Shown: piece by piece, positions 37,665 through 46,872 of the stretch
Numbering within the stretch: position 1 is the stretch's first letter
How the letters are laid out: each line of letters starts with the position of its first letter
NCBI GenBank assembly: GCA_018242625.1
Contig: JAFEBO010000012.1
Location: forward strand, 186,001-250,000
DNA from: Planctomycetota bacterium
GTDB lineage: Bacteria > Planctomycetota > Phycisphaerae > Phycisphaerales > UBA1924
Length of the DNA: 64,000 bases
Direction: 5' to 3'
Notes under the pieces: model-generated
What the model was told of the DNA's origin: nothing
Database searches by the model: none
The model's input: the letters and a program-made list of their open reading frames with translations, nothing else
Translations under genes and position numbers: made by a program

Positions 37665-38975
37665 CTACCGGCCCACGGGAGCAAGGCGGGCTTTGGCCTG
37701 ATCGAGCACGACGGCGACAACGATGGCGGCGCCTTTGACGATCTGGGTGTAGCTCTGGTCGATTTCCAGGACAAGCATGCCGTTGGAGATCATCTGGACG
37801 AGCAGCGCGCCGAGCACGGCGCCGAAGGCAGACCCGCGCCCACCCGACAGCGAGGCACCGCCAATGACCGCCGCCGCGATCACATCGAGCTCGTAACCCT
37901 GTCCTGCTCCCGGCGCAGCGGCCCCGTAGTAGCCCAAGTACATCGCCGCCGAGAGCCCGGCGAGCATGCCACTGATTGTGTAGACCGTGATCTTGACCCG
38001 GCCCACGGGGATGCCCGCGTAGGTGGCGGCGGTTTCGTTCCCGCCGATGGCGAAGATCCTGCGCCCGAGCACCGTCTGGCTCAGGACGAACATGCCGGCG
38101 AGCATCATCAGGCCCATGATGAGCATGGGAACCGGGTACACCTTGCCCGCGGGCATTTTCATGAAGCCCTTGGTAAAGCTCTCGGGGAAACCGCTGACCG
38201 ATTGGCCCCCCGTCAGGACGAAGACCAGGCCGCTGAGAATCGCCATCATTCCCAGCGTGATGATGAACGGATGGACCCGCAGCCCGACGATCAGGCTTCC
38301 GCTGAAAACACCGCAGAGAGCTCCGACAAGACAGCAGACGCCTATGCCGACCGGAATCGCCACGAGCCACGGGGCACCGCCGGCCGAAGCGTTGAGCACG
38401 TCGGCGCCCGGGCCAAGAAAACGGATCTGAAGGGCCCGCAGCGAGAAAGCACCGATGACGGCCGCCAGCCCGTAGATCGATCCAACAGAGAGGTCGATCC
38501 CACCGAGGATGATGACCGCCGTCATACCGACCGCCATCACTGCGATAAAGCTCGCCTGCGTCGCGAGAAGAACCAGATTCTGCGAGTTCAGGAACTTGGA
38601 CTCAGACCCGGAAACCAGCAGCGCCCTGGGCGGCCCGTCCAGCACACGAGGATTACTTGCGCTCACCGCGGAGACCGACTGGCCGCCCGATGTGATCCGG
38701 ATGTTGGAGAGACCCTTGCCCCCGTCTCCCAGAGCCGCGCGAACGGCCCGCAGGGGTTCATCGGTGGGGCTTGATATCACGAGCACGCCGTCGACATCGG
38801 CGACGGTGGCCGCCTCCGGAAGCGGGATGCGCTGCATCTCTCCGGGCTTGGTCCCGCCGCGGGCGGTGAGCAGCAGACCCATGAGCAGGATGACGAGAAT
38901 GAGGCCCGATTCCTGAGCCTGCAAAATGCGTTTGAAAAAACTCGGCCGAGCGGCCGGGTGTTCGGACTGCGACAT
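37665..38975 (-). CDS. Sugar ABC transporter permease (RbsC type) with periplasmic insert
   Basis: 436 aa, against about 320 for RbsC. After the first membrane helix (about 24-42) comes an 85-aa hydrophilic stretch (about 43-128) before the usual core resumes (FIAVMAVGMTAVIILGGIDLSVGSIYG). The core has the typical GGIDLSVGS, GLRVHPFIITLGMM, GGNETAATYAGI and GGASLSGGRGS segments. The insert should face outward and may contact the binding protein or ligand. It is the first gene of the operon. The ATG at 38975 gives a standard cytoplasmic N-terminus. Confidence 0.92.
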   Translation of the reverse strand: MSQSEHPAARPSFFKRILQAQESGLILVILLMGLLLTARGGTKPGEMQRIPLPEAATVADVDGVLVISSPTDEPLRAVRAALGDGGKGLSNIRITSGGQSVSAVSASNPRVLDGPPRALLVSGSESKFLNSQNLVLLATQASFIAVMAVGMTAVIILGGIDLSVGSIYGLAAVIGAFSLRALQIRFLGPGADVLNASAGGAPWLVAIPVGIGVCCLVGALCGVFSGSLIVGLRVHPFIITLGMMAILSGLVFVLTGGQSVSGFPESFTKGFMKMPAGKVYPVPMLIMGLMMLAGMFVLSQTVLGRRIFAIGGNETAATYAGIPVGRVKITVYTISGMLAGLSAAMYLGYYGAAAPGAGQGYELDVIAAAVIGGASLSGGRGSAFGAVLGALLVQMISNGMLVLEIDQSYTQIVKGAAIVVAVVLDQAKARLAPVGR

Positions 38976-39133
38976 GGTTCGAAGGGTACGCGAAACGGAA
39001 CGGCTTAGAAGGAAGCTTCGCCGCCGAATTTCAGCTCAATGCCAAATTTCGGAGTGCCGCGGGGCCGAGCGACAAACACCCTGCGCAGCAGGAAAAACCT
39101 TGCGCTGAGACGTCTCGCAATGCGTAAATACCG

Positions 39134-40174
39134 TCAGTCGATGGTCTGGATCAGCTTGTCGCGGTTGGGGTTCATGGCGGTGATGCTGAACTTCCCCTTA
39201 CAGCTGAAGAAGGTGTCGTTCACGCTCACGCTGACAAATTCGCCATGCCCGTCAGAAAAAACGTAGTTGGCGCCATCCGACCCATGGTTGTCCACTTTCC
39301 CGTAGTAGTTCACGCCGCGTGCCCCGGCTGCGCGGAACCCGGTCTTGCCGGAAGTATCCGAAGACCCTCCCTGATAGAACGCGGAAGTGCCGTTGTCGGG
39401 GCCGTTGGTCTCGTCACCCCAGAAGGGCACGGCTGCGATCAAATTGGGCTCGTCGAGCCGCAGCCCCGCAAAGTAGAGATAGCTGATGTTGTAGGAAATG
39501 ACCTCAAAGGGATTGCTCGGAATTTTCGGCGTCCGCTCTTCCTGGGCAGAACTCGGATCCCGCTCATATGCCGGCGCGTTCATGTCGGTCGATCCCCGGT
39601 TGTACGCGTAAAACCGATCGATCCGATCGGAGGGACAAACCAGACCCGCAAAGTTGTCGACGTAATTCGTCATACAAGTGCGAGTCTTGCCGTTGATGTA
39701 GTACATCGGGTCGTTCGGCTTGGGCTGCGTCGGTGCGAACTTCGGGTAATAACCAAACTTCGTCTTGTCGGGAGATGGCTTGCCATACTCCTCTCCCATC
39801 TGATAGGTACTGAAAAGCCCGGCAACGCCGCCGTACTTATTCTGCTGGCTCCATCGTGATGCCGAATAGGCCGGCGAGCCGTCACAGCTAGTACCAACTG
39901 CAATGCGCGCGTCGAAGCTCGCTTCGGACTGCGCCGCGGTCGCCAAAGCGGGCGTGGGATACCAGTTCTTGTTGTCGTTCGCATAGAAAAGGAACGAAGT
40001 GCCCATGCCGCGGACGTTGGCGAGGCACTTGGTCTGACGTGCCGAGTTTCTGGCCTTGCCGAGCGCCGGAAGAAGGATCCCGATGAGCAGGGCGATGATG
40101 GCGATGACGACGAGCAGTTCGATCAGCGTGAAGGCCCGCCGGCGAATTGTGAGGACTGCATGAAACGGGTTCAT
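39134..40174 (-). CDS. Prepilin-type N-terminal methylation domain protein (planctomycete pseudopilin)
   Basis: 346 aa from ATG at 40174; a TTG at 40213 with GGAG upstream is an alternative start. The [16 protein letters not shown] motif is a type IV prepilin/type II pseudopilin signal cut before Phe and followed by a hydrophobic helix to about residue 36. The remainder is a Tyr/Asn/Asp-rich globular domain, ending with [12 protein letters not shown]. This is the abundant planctomycete family of pseudopilin-like proteins with an H-X9-DG-type C-terminal motif (the DGHGEF region). Their role is not established; surface structure or secretion is assumed. Confidence 0.88.
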   Translation of the reverse strand: MNPFHAVLTIRRRAFTLIELLVVIAIIALLIGILLPALGKARNSARQTKCLANVRGMGTSFLFYANDNKNWYPTPALATAAQSEASFDARIAVGTSCDGSPAYSASRWSQQNKYGGVAGLFSTYQMGEEYGKPSPDKTKFGYYPKFAPTQPKPNDPMYYINGKTRTCMTNYVDNFAGLVCPSDRIDRFYAYNRGSTDMNAPAYERDPSSAQEERTPKIPSNPFEVISYNISYLYFAGLRLDEPNLIAAVPFWGDETNGPDNGTSAFYQGGSSDTSGKTGFRAAGARGVNYYGKVDNHGSDGANYVFSDGHGEFVSVSVNDTFFSCKGKFSITAMNPNRDKLIQTID

Positions 40175-40433
40175 CCCTGACGCAGCAGAGTTTCTTCCTG
40201 GTTGAAACAGCAACGCGCTTCTCCGATCCCGGGAATCCGGGGTAATGTCGAACCGAAAGGGCAGACATCCATACGGCCAGAATTGGCGAGCGTATGCAAG
40301 TTGTGCTCTGCCGCGGGCTTCAAACTACCTTGAAGAAGCCCCTGCCGTCAAGCGAGATGGTTCTTCGGCCACAATCGGGGTCGCGTGCAGCAGACCGAAC
40401 CAGACGCAACCGGGGCCGGATTAGGATGTAACG

Positions 40434-40460
40434 GTTTCAGTGTTTCAGTGTTGTTTCAGT
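40434..40460 (+). repeat. Three direct GTTTCAGT repeats
   Basis: GTTTCAGT occurs at 40434-40441, 40442-40449 and 40453-40460, the first two abutting and the third after GTT. The spacing of the first and third is 19 bases, the second and third 11 (one helical turn). It may be a regulator-binding array upstream of the exoprotein gene. Confidence 0.85.
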
Positions 40461-40638
40461 GCGGAGGGGCTGTTGCTTGTCATTTCACCCGACTCTTTCC
40501 CGGTCGCGGCATGAATCCATCGGGGAGGCTTCCGAGCTCGCGGGTTCGAGGGAGAGAGGCCGCTCGGTCAGAATCCGGATTTTGGTGTAACACACCCCGG
40601 ACCTGAGAGAATCGTCAAAACCCGGGTTGTTCCGGAAA

Positions 40639-40652
40639 TCATGAATTCATGA
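40639..40652. promoter_or_regulatory. Perfect 14-bp palindrome, candidate operator
   Basis: TCATGAATTCATGA is fully self-complementary and AT-rich in a GC-rich region. It lies about 45 bases upstream of the extended -10 candidate at 40692. The symmetry suits a dimeric repressor or activator site, but no regulator is known. Confidence 0.4.
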
Positions 40653-40811
40653 GCATTTGCGAGCCCGCCAGAGAACAATTGGCGGACTCTGTGGTATGTT
40701 GGAAGCTTGGCGGGAGACTTCCGCGAACGGAAGTTTCTGCGCGTAGGCCCACACTGTCAGCCCTGGGCCGGATCGGAACAGGGTGTGAATACGTTTCACT
40801 TGAGGGAGTGC

Positions 40812-43031
40812 ATGCAGATGCGTCACAGTTCTATTGCTTCGGCCCTGATGCTCGCGGCGTTCAGCGGCCTCGCGATCGCTCAGCCCCTTGCCATCACCGG
40901 CCTGAAGAAGCCGCAGTACGGCAATCCGCGCTGGGTCAACCTGATCCCGACGTCGTATGGCGACAACACCGTCATCAACTGCGATAAGAACACGCTCAAT
41001 GGCGCGACGGTCAACACCGTGACCAAGGGCATCGAGCTGGGCATCCCGCTCTCGGCCCTGGGCAACCCCACGGGCACGATCCGGGCCTGCATCTTCATCA
41101 ACAACCAGGACGGCGGGTACGTCTCGAACCAGTTTTCCGGAACGCCCCTCGTCGGCCTGGCCGGTGAACTGGCCCAGCCCGCCAACTTCGGCGAGACCCG
41201 CGCGGTGAACCTCGCGACCGACGCGCGGGCCGCCGGCAACCAGTTCTTCACGATCAACCTCAACACCACGTCGACCGCTCCGACGATCGACGGCACGCGC
41301 GAGACGACCGGCTGGTCCACCCGCTCGCAGCAGAGCGCCCGCACCGGCTTCGGCAATTCCAATTCCGGCACCACGGACTACGCCAACGGTTCGGAACTTG
41401 ACGGCGTGTACACCCGCGTCGCGGGCGGCGTGCTGTACTTCTTCCTGACCGGCAACCTCGAGTCGAACCACAACACGATGGAGATCTTCATCGACACCGG
41501 CAGCGCCCAGGGCCAGAACCGGCTGCGCGGCGACAACCCGGCCGTGGGCGGTGACGGACTGCACCTCACCCGCATGGGCGATGACGGCTCGAACAACGGC
41601 TTCACCTTCGACGCCGGCTTCAACGCCAGCTACTGGGTCGGCCTGAACTGCGGCGATGCTCCCTTCGCCCTGTACGTGGACTATGCCCAGCTCTCGAACA
41701 ACGACGGTTCGGGCGGCGGCGTCGGTTATTACTGCGGTTCGAGCGGGGCTGCCAGCAACGGCGTGCTGACCGGCGGCGCGGTCGGCGCTCCGGCAATCGT
41801 TGCCACGATCGACAACTCCAATATCGCGGGCGTCCCCGACTTCTGCCCGCCCCCGGCCGGCAACCCCGATGTCTCGAACGGCTCGGAACTCGATGCGGTG
41901 TACAGCTATGTTGACAAGGTCAACAAGCGCCTGTACGTGATCGCCACGGGCAACGTCAAGACCGACTACACGTCGCTCAACTTCTTCATCGACGCGGGCG
42001 GCTTCGCCACGCCGGGCGGTATTGAGCACGGCCAGAACCAACTGCGCAACGACAACTCGACGTTTGACTTCGGCAGCATCAACAACATGGGCGGCATCGG
42101 CTCGGGCACCAACCCCGGCCTCAAGTTCGACAGCGATTTCAGCCCCACCTACTTCCTCGGCTACAAGAACGGCGGCAATGTCGACAACTACAGCCACTCG
42201 ACCGTCCTGCGGACCAACGGACGGGCCACGATCTGCACCGCCGTCATGGACTACGGAATGTTCGACGGCGGGCCCAAGCTCGTCGCCGGCGCCAACGGCG
42301 AGCTTTATGACGTCATCAAGTACAACGGCCTGCAGGGCTATCCGGGCGGGACCACCGAACCGTTCGTGGGAATCCAGGAGCAGGACGGCACCCGCACCGA
42401 GCTTGAGGGCAACTTCGCTCCCTATGCCGGTTACAAGTTCATGTCCGAGTATGTCGGCGATCCCTGCAACAGCGTGCCCGGAAATCCCTCCGCGGCCAAG
42501 CCCTCGGCCGGCATCATCCTCATGCGGATGAACCAGTCGAACCTCGCGGGCGTGACCTCCGCCAACGGCGGCGCTCCGTTCACCGAGGACGATGTGATCG
42601 CCGTGCAGTCTGGCTGCGAATTCTCGATCGACCTTGCCGAACTCGGCTACGACGGCGTGAGCGACATCAAGCTCGCCGGCTTCCTGGGCGGCGGCGATCG
42701 CGGTTCGATCTCGAACCAGGTCATCGGCGACCTCCCCGCTTCCTACGGCGCGGCGCCCGGAACGAACGTGGGCACGACCAACCAGACCGATTTCAACACC
42801 ATCGCCGGCAAGCAGTGGATCACGGTCTTCCAGTCCTGCCCGTGGGACCTCAACCACGACACGATGGTGGACGATTCGGACTTCGTGACGTTCGTCTCGG
42901 CCTACAACGACCTGATCGCCCCCTACCGCTGGGCCACCGCCGACTTCAACGGCGACGGGCTCGTCGACGACACCGACTTCGTTCTCTTCGCCTCGGCTTA
43001 CAACGACCTGCTCTGCCCCGAACCGCTCTGA
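40812..43031 (+). CDS. Large secreted protein with dockerin-like C-terminal repeats
   Basis: 739 aa from ATG at 40812 (a second ATG at 40818 is as good; GAGGGAG precedes both). A signal peptide ends near SGLAIAQP. The mature protein has two related segments, each beginning NGSELD(G/A)VY and containing a (F)FID.G...GQN.LR.DN motif, about 160 aa apart, so an internal duplication. It is rich in Asn, Gly and Asp and has no recognised enzyme motif. The last 60 aa have two EF-hand-type loops (DLNHDTMVDDSDFVTF and DFNGDGLVDDTDFVLF) ending in LLCPEPL. Codon use is strongly C-biased, as in highly expressed genes. It may be a surface or matrix protein. Confidence 0.85.
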   Translation: MQMRHSSIASALMLAAFSGLAIAQPLAITGLKKPQYGNPRWVNLIPTSYGDNTVINCDKNTLNGATVNTVTKGIELGIPLSALGNPTGTIRACIFINNQDGGYVSNQFSGTPLVGLAGELAQPANFGETRAVNLATDARAAGNQFFTINLNTTSTAPTIDGTRETTGWSTRSQQSARTGFGNSNSGTTDYANGSELDGVYTRVAGGVLYFFLTGNLESNHNTMEIFIDTGSAQGQNRLRGDNPAVGGDGLHLTRMGDDGSNNGFTFDAGFNASYWVGLNCGDAPFALYVDYAQLSNNDGSGGGVGYYCGSSGAASNGVLTGGAVGAPAIVATIDNSNIAGVPDFCPPPAGNPDVSNGSELDAVYSYVDKVNKRLYVIATGNVKTDYTSLNFFIDAGGFATPGGIEHGQNQLRNDNSTFDFGSINNMGGIGSGTNPGLKFDSDFSPTYFLGYKNGGNVDNYSHSTVLRTNGRATICTAVMDYGMFDGGPKLVAGANGELYDVIKYNGLQGYPGGTTEPFVGIQEQDGTRTELEGNFAPYAGYKFMSEYVGDPCNSVPGNPSAAKPSAGIILMRMNQSNLAGVTSANGGAPFTEDDVIAVQSGCEFSIDLAELGYDGVSDIKLAGFLGGGDRGSISNQVIGDLPASYGAAPGTNVGTTNQTDFNTIAGKQWITVFQSCPWDLNHDTMVDDSDFVTFVSAYNDLIAPYRWATADFNGDGLVDDTDFVLFASAYNDLLCPEPL

Positions 43032-43061
43032 TCGGTCCGGACAGTGAAAGCGCACTCCCGA

Positions 43062-43090
43062 GGGCCCGCCATTTCCGGCGGGCCCTTTTT
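43062..43090 (+). terminator. Rho-independent terminator after the exoprotein gene
   Basis: GGGCCCGCC pairs with GGCGGGCCC around ATTTCC (43062-43070, 43077-43085), followed by five T. It lies 30 bases past the stop, and the convergent kinase gene ends at 43125. Confidence 0.9.
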
Positions 43091-43124
43091 CATTGATGTA
43101 TCTGAAAGGGGGTCGCCCGACTTG

Positions 43125-46079
43125 CTACTTCATGTCCGCGGGCGCGGTGTCTCCCTCGACATCCATCATCGTCATCCAGGCGTTGGCCTTGGCGGTATTG
43201 CCCGCGTTGCGATAGCTCGCGGCAAGGTCGCGGACCATCATCTGACGCCAGGGGGATTCCTTGTTTGTGATGCGGTAGACCACTTCCCAGGCAGGCAGGA
43301 TGATCTCCCGCGCCTCGGTGTTCTGCCCCAGCTTCAGGAGTGTGTGGCCGCGCGCGAGCCGAATGTGTGCCGCCGAATCGAGCGGCGTCGAGGGCCATTC
43401 CTGAAGGATCTCCATCGCGAGCCGGGAAGCGCTGTCCGCTTCCTCGATGCGGCCGAGTTCGACCATGCAGATCGCCATATGCGAGAGGGTGAGACCCGTC
43501 AGGTAGTGGCGAGGCCCGACCCGGGCCTCAAACTCCTGGCGGACCTGCGTCAGCTCCTTGAGAGCCTCTTCGTATCTTCCGGCCGCCACAAGGAACCAGC
43601 CGAGGCGGCGGTGGCTGTTGGCGGCTAGCAGCTTGTCGCGCACCTTTTCGGGGATCGTCTCCCAGATCTCCAGGGCTCGCCGCTGAAGCCGGACGGACTG
43701 ATCGCCCTCACCTCCGAATGCCAAGTTGGACGCGGCCTGCTCGAGGCAAACAAGCACAGAGCCGTCGTTGGGACCGAAGCGCTTGGCGAGAATGTCGGCG
43801 GCGCGAAGTGCGGAAGTCCAGCGCACGTCCAGACGGTTCTCGCCTTCGGCGGCGCGCATCTGCGTGATGAGCGTGCGGACGATCGCGGGGTCGAACTGAT
43901 CGAGGAGCGTTTCCTGGAGGCGGAGGACGCGTGCGAGCGCTTCGGTGCGTCCCGTGAGGATGGGGTGCATGTAGTTGCCGCGATCGGGGGTTCCGAGGAT
44001 GCGGATATCCCGGGCGATGGCGGCGCCGAGCGGAAGGTCGAGTACACCCCACGCCCTTTGCAGGTCGGTGGCCAGACTGCAATCGGGGCACTTGGTGATC
44101 AGTTCTCCCGCGAGCGAGAGTGATGCGTGCAGGTCGGGATCTTCGGGGGGCAGGCGCCGGAATCTTCGCGCCAGAGCGTCGCGCACAAGCGGTTCGGCCT
44201 GCTTGTACTCGCCCTTCATCATGTGCACCTGAGCCTGGAGCGACGAGAGAGCCGCCAGGGACAGATCGGCCTGTGATTCCGGGACGGATTTGAGTGTGGC
44301 CATCGCCACCTCGGCCTCGCGCAGCGCTTCGGCGGGCTTGCCGAGGCTGAGGTTGATCCGTGCGAGCAAGGCCCGTGATTCGGCCGTTTCGAAGCTGGTC
44401 GGGCCGAGCAGTTGTTCGCGCATCGCGAGCGCCTCGCGGCACTCGATCTCGGCCTCGGCGAGTCGTTTTCGGACGAGGAGCACGCCGGCGAGATCGTGCT
44501 GCGTGGCGGCGATCTCGCGGTGGACCGGGCCGTGCTGCTGGCGCAGCCGCATCAGGCCGTTGCGGAGGGAAACCTCGGAATACTCAATAAGCGAGACGGA
44601 TTTTCCGCTGCCCAGCCCGGTATAGACCCCTCCCCACATCCGGCGCAGCGCCTGATCGAGGTCGGGGGTGTCGGCGAAGGCGCCCGTCTCGAGGCGGAAA
44701 TAGAGGCGGCTGAGGCCGGAACTGATGGCGGCGGCAATTTCGGGGCGCTCGGGATCGGTGCTGGGCAACGCCTCTCGGAGCAATTCGGCCACGGCGCGGG
44801 CCCGCAGATTCTCGGCACGGGCCTGCTCCTGCTGAAGTCCGGCGGTTCGGGCCGCGTCGGCGGCTTTGGTAAAGCTCACGGCGACGGACGCCCCCGCCGC
44901 CAGCACGAGCGTCGCGGCGGCTCCCGCCAAAAACAGCCTGCGCCGGTTGAGCGAGATCGCCTTGCGCAGGACGTACCAGCCCGAGCCGCTTCGGGCGTCG
45001 ACGGGCGCACCCTCGAGGTACCTTTCGATGTCGCGCGCGAGTGCCGCCGCGGACTGGTAGCGGAGGGTTTTGTCCTTGCGCATCGCACGACGGACGATTG
45101 CCTCGAGGTCGGGGGAGATCGAGACGTCGTGGAACCGCATCGGGACGGGCTCGACGGTGCCGATGGTCTGAGCGATGTCGAATATCGAGCCGTCGACGCT
45201 GTAGGGCATGTGGCCGCACAGCAGCCGGTAGAGAACGACTCCGAGCGAGTAGATATCGGTGAGGGCGTCCACGCTGTCGGACTTGCCGGACACCTGCTCC
45301 GGAGAGGCGTAGGCGGGAGTGCCGGCAAACTCGCCGGTGCGGGTGGTTCTGATTCCACCGGCCTTGGCGATTCCGAAGTCGAGCACCACGGGACGCGCAT
45401 CGGAAGTGACAAGAACGTTGTCCGGCTTGAGATCGCGGTGAATGACGCCGTTGAGATGGGCGTGGTGGATGGCGTTGCAGACGTCGATAAAGACCCGGAG
45501 CAGCACGCGTCGCCGGGCTTCGTCGGTCGGCCCTTTCGGATACCAGCGGTCGATCGGAACTCCGTCGATGAATTCCATGATGACGGCGATGCGGCCATCG
45601 CCGAGTTTGCGGGATTCAAAGACGGTGACGATGTTGGGATGGCGAAGGCGTGCAGAAATCTCGGCTTCGCGCTCGCCGCGCGCCCGCTGTCTTGCGGAGG
45701 CGGTATCGCCGGCGATGGTGACCTTGATCGCGACCGTGCGGGAGGTCGATTCCTGAACGGCCTTGTAGACAACTCCCTGGGAACCGGAACTGATGACGCT
45801 CAGATTGCCGTAGCCGGATACGCGGGGGGCGCCGACGGCGGGGAGCCCGTCCTCGGCGAGCGAGCGGACACGGGTCAGGAACTGGGCGTCTTCCTGCGCG
45901 GCGCGCAGGCGTTCGCGGCAGTCGGCGCAGGTGCCGATGTGCCGCATGATTTCAGGAGGAGCGGCGTGGCCGTTGGCGAGGAGCTCGATGTCGGCCAAGG
46001 GTGGGCAGGCGCCGATCGTCCCTGACTCTGGAACGTCCGGGGCGGGCGGGTTGGGGGGAATTGGGTCCGGAGGAGCCAA
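43125..46079 (-). CDS. Ser/Thr protein kinase with N-terminal anti-sigma-like zinc motif and TPR-rich C-terminus
   Basis: 984 aa from TTG at 46079, directly after the sigma factor stop and preceded by GAGGA. Residues 30-65 have an H47-xxx-C51-xx-C54 motif as in zinc-binding anti-sigma domains. The kinase domain (about 88-350) has a Gly loop (SSGSQGVVYKA), Lys119, HRDLKPDN with Asp216, DFG at 234 and ASPEQV. One membrane helix (about 380-400) follows, and then roughly 570 aa of helical repeats, probably TPRs (LAEAEIECREALAMREQL). It is therefore a membrane kinase with a cytoplasmic catalytic part. The pairing with an ECF sigma factor suggests that it controls that factor by phosphorylation or by zinc-domain binding. 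Confidence 0.93.
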   Translation of the reverse strand: MAPPDPIPPNPPAPDVPESGTIGACPPLADIELLANGHAAPPEIMRHIGTCADCRERLRAAQEDAQFLTRVRSLAEDGLPAVGAPRVSGYGNLSVISSGSQGVVYKAVQESTSRTVAIKVTIAGDTASARQRARGEREAEISARLRHPNIVTVFESRKLGDGRIAVIMEFIDGVPIDRWYPKGPTDEARRRVLLRVFIDVCNAIHHAHLNGVIHRDLKPDNVLVTSDARPVVLDFGIAKAGGIRTTRTGEFAGTPAYASPEQVSGKSDSVDALTDIYSLGVVLYRLLCGHMPYSVDGSIFDIAQTIGTVEPVPMRFHDVSISPDLEAIVRRAMRKDKTLRYQSAAALARDIERYLEGAPVDARSGSGWYVLRKAISLNRRRLFLAGAAATLVLAAGASVAVSFTKAADAARTAGLQQEQARAENLRARAVAELLREALPSTDPERPEIAAAISSGLSRLYFRLETGAFADTPDLDQALRRMWGGVYTGLGSGKSVSLIEYSEVSLRNGLMRLRQQHGPVHREIAATQHDLAGVLLVRKRLAEAEIECREALAMREQLLGPTSFETAESRALLARINLSLGKPAEALREAEVAMATLKSVPESQADLSLAALSSLQAQVHMMKGEYKQAEPLVRDALARRFRRLPPEDPDLHASLSLAGELITKCPDCSLATDLQRAWGVLDLPLGAAIARDIRILGTPDRGNYMHPILTGRTEALARVLRLQETLLDQFDPAIVRTLITQMRAAEGENRLDVRWTSALRAADILAKRFGPNDGSVLVCLEQAASNLAFGGEGDQSVRLQRRALEIWETIPEKVRDKLLAANSHRRLGWFLVAAGRYEEALKELTQVRQEFEARVGPRHYLTGLTLSHMAICMVELGRIEEADSASRLAMEILQEWPSTPLDSAAHIRLARGHTLLKLGQNTEAREIILPAWEVVYRITNKESPWRQMMVRDLAASYRNAGNTAKANAWMTMMDVEGDTAPADMK

Positions 46080-46688
46080 TTACACATCCTCTTCGAAGGC
46101 CTCGGTCAGCTGGGCGACGACTTCGCGCAGTCGCTTGGTCATGCGGCTTTTGGCGACGTAGACCTGATCGACCGTCATGCCGGCCTGAGTTGCGGCCTCG
46201 GGGGCGGGAACGCCGCGGAGAGCGACAAGCTCGAATGCCTGAAGGGTGCGGTCGTCGACATCGGACTCTTCGCGGAGGATGCTGATGGCGCGGGAAAGGA
46301 TGGTCCGATCCCGTTCGTCGGTCCAGATCGTGCGGAGCGATTGCTCGTCGGGCGTGTCGTTCAGGATCGTGGCGCCCGGGAGGAGGTTCTTGCGGCTTGA
46401 GCGGGCGATCCGCAGCGCGGTGTGATGGGCGATGCTCAAAATCCAGGAACTCAAGCGTCCCTTGGAGCGGTCATACCGCCCTTCGCGATAGACGCGCACG
46501 AACTCGGTGAGGGCCTGCTGGGCGACTTCTTCCGCATCGGCGTCTCGAAGGCCGAGCCGCCTTGCAAGACCGGAAATGACAGGACGATAACGAGCATCAA
46601 TCTGGGCCCAGGCAGGCTCGTTGGCCGGCTCCAAGAGGGCATCCAGAAGACGAGTCGTCGTCTTTGTTGCAAGCAGTGCTTCGCTCAA
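46080..46688 (-). CDS. ECF-family RNA polymerase sigma factor
   Basis: 202 aa from TTG at 46688, with AAGGA upstream. Region 2 is seen in LARRLGLRDADAEEVAQQALTEFVRVYREGRYD and GRLSSWILSIAHHTALR; region 4 in FELVALRGVPAPEAATQAGMTVDQVYVAKSRMTKRLR. This is the group of short ECF factors that in planctomycetes often sit beside Ser/Thr kinase genes. The kinase start immediately follows its stop, so translation is coupled. A sigma70-like promoter at 46711-46738 drives it, so it need not be autoregulated. Confidence 0.93.
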   Translation of the reverse strand: MSEALLATKTTTRLLDALLEPANEPAWAQIDARYRPVISGLARRLGLRDADAEEVAQQALTEFVRVYREGRYDRSKGRLSSWILSIAHHTALRIARSSRKNLLPGATILNDTPDEQSLRTIWTDERDRTILSRAISILREESDVDDRTLQAFELVALRGVPAPEAATQAGMTVDQVYVAKSRMTKRLREVVAQLTEAFEEDV

Positions 46689-46710
46689 CCCGGAATCCTT
46701 CCGAAGGACC

Positions 46711-46738
46711 AGTATACAGGCGTTCGGAGTGTTGCCAA
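46711..46738 (-). promoter_or_regulatory. Sigma70-type promoter of the ECF sigma/kinase operon
   Basis: On the minus strand, TTGGCA (46738-46733) and TATACT (46716-46711) are separated by 16 bases; each box matches consensus at five of six positions. Transcription would start near 46704, giving a leader of about 16 nt before the TTG start at 46688. Confidence 0.65.
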
Positions 46739-46872
46739 GCAGTTTTCCCGATCCCGTAGGGAAAGGTACGTGGACCGACCGGGAGGCAGGGCGGTTATCA
46801 GCCCCAGACGCAGGGGAGTTGAGGTCGTTACTCTATGCATTGGGGAATTCGCCCCCTCTGGAGAGGATTTCC

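Larger units (their letters stand above)
40175..40811. other. 637-bp intergenic region with direct repeats and a palindrome
   Basis: No convincing gene lies here, only short ORFs without family traits. It separates the leftward prepilin-like gene from the rightward dockerin-bearing exoprotein. It holds three GTTTCAGT repeats (40434-40460) and a perfect 14-bp palindrome (40639-40652). An extended -10 box (TGGTATGTT, 40692-40700) may be a promoter for the exoprotein. A small hairpin (ACTTCCG-CGAA-CGGAAGT, 40717-40734) follows in what would be its leader. Confidence 0.6.

Noticed and set aside
40434..40460. Direct repeats as a CRISPR array
   Set aside because: The units are only 8 bases with 0-3 base spacing, far from repeat-spacer geometry, and no cas gene is nearby.
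40385..40606. A 73-codon ORF in the intergenic region
   Set aside because: No Shine-Dalgarno, no recognisable domain, low-quality composition, and it overlaps the direct repeats.
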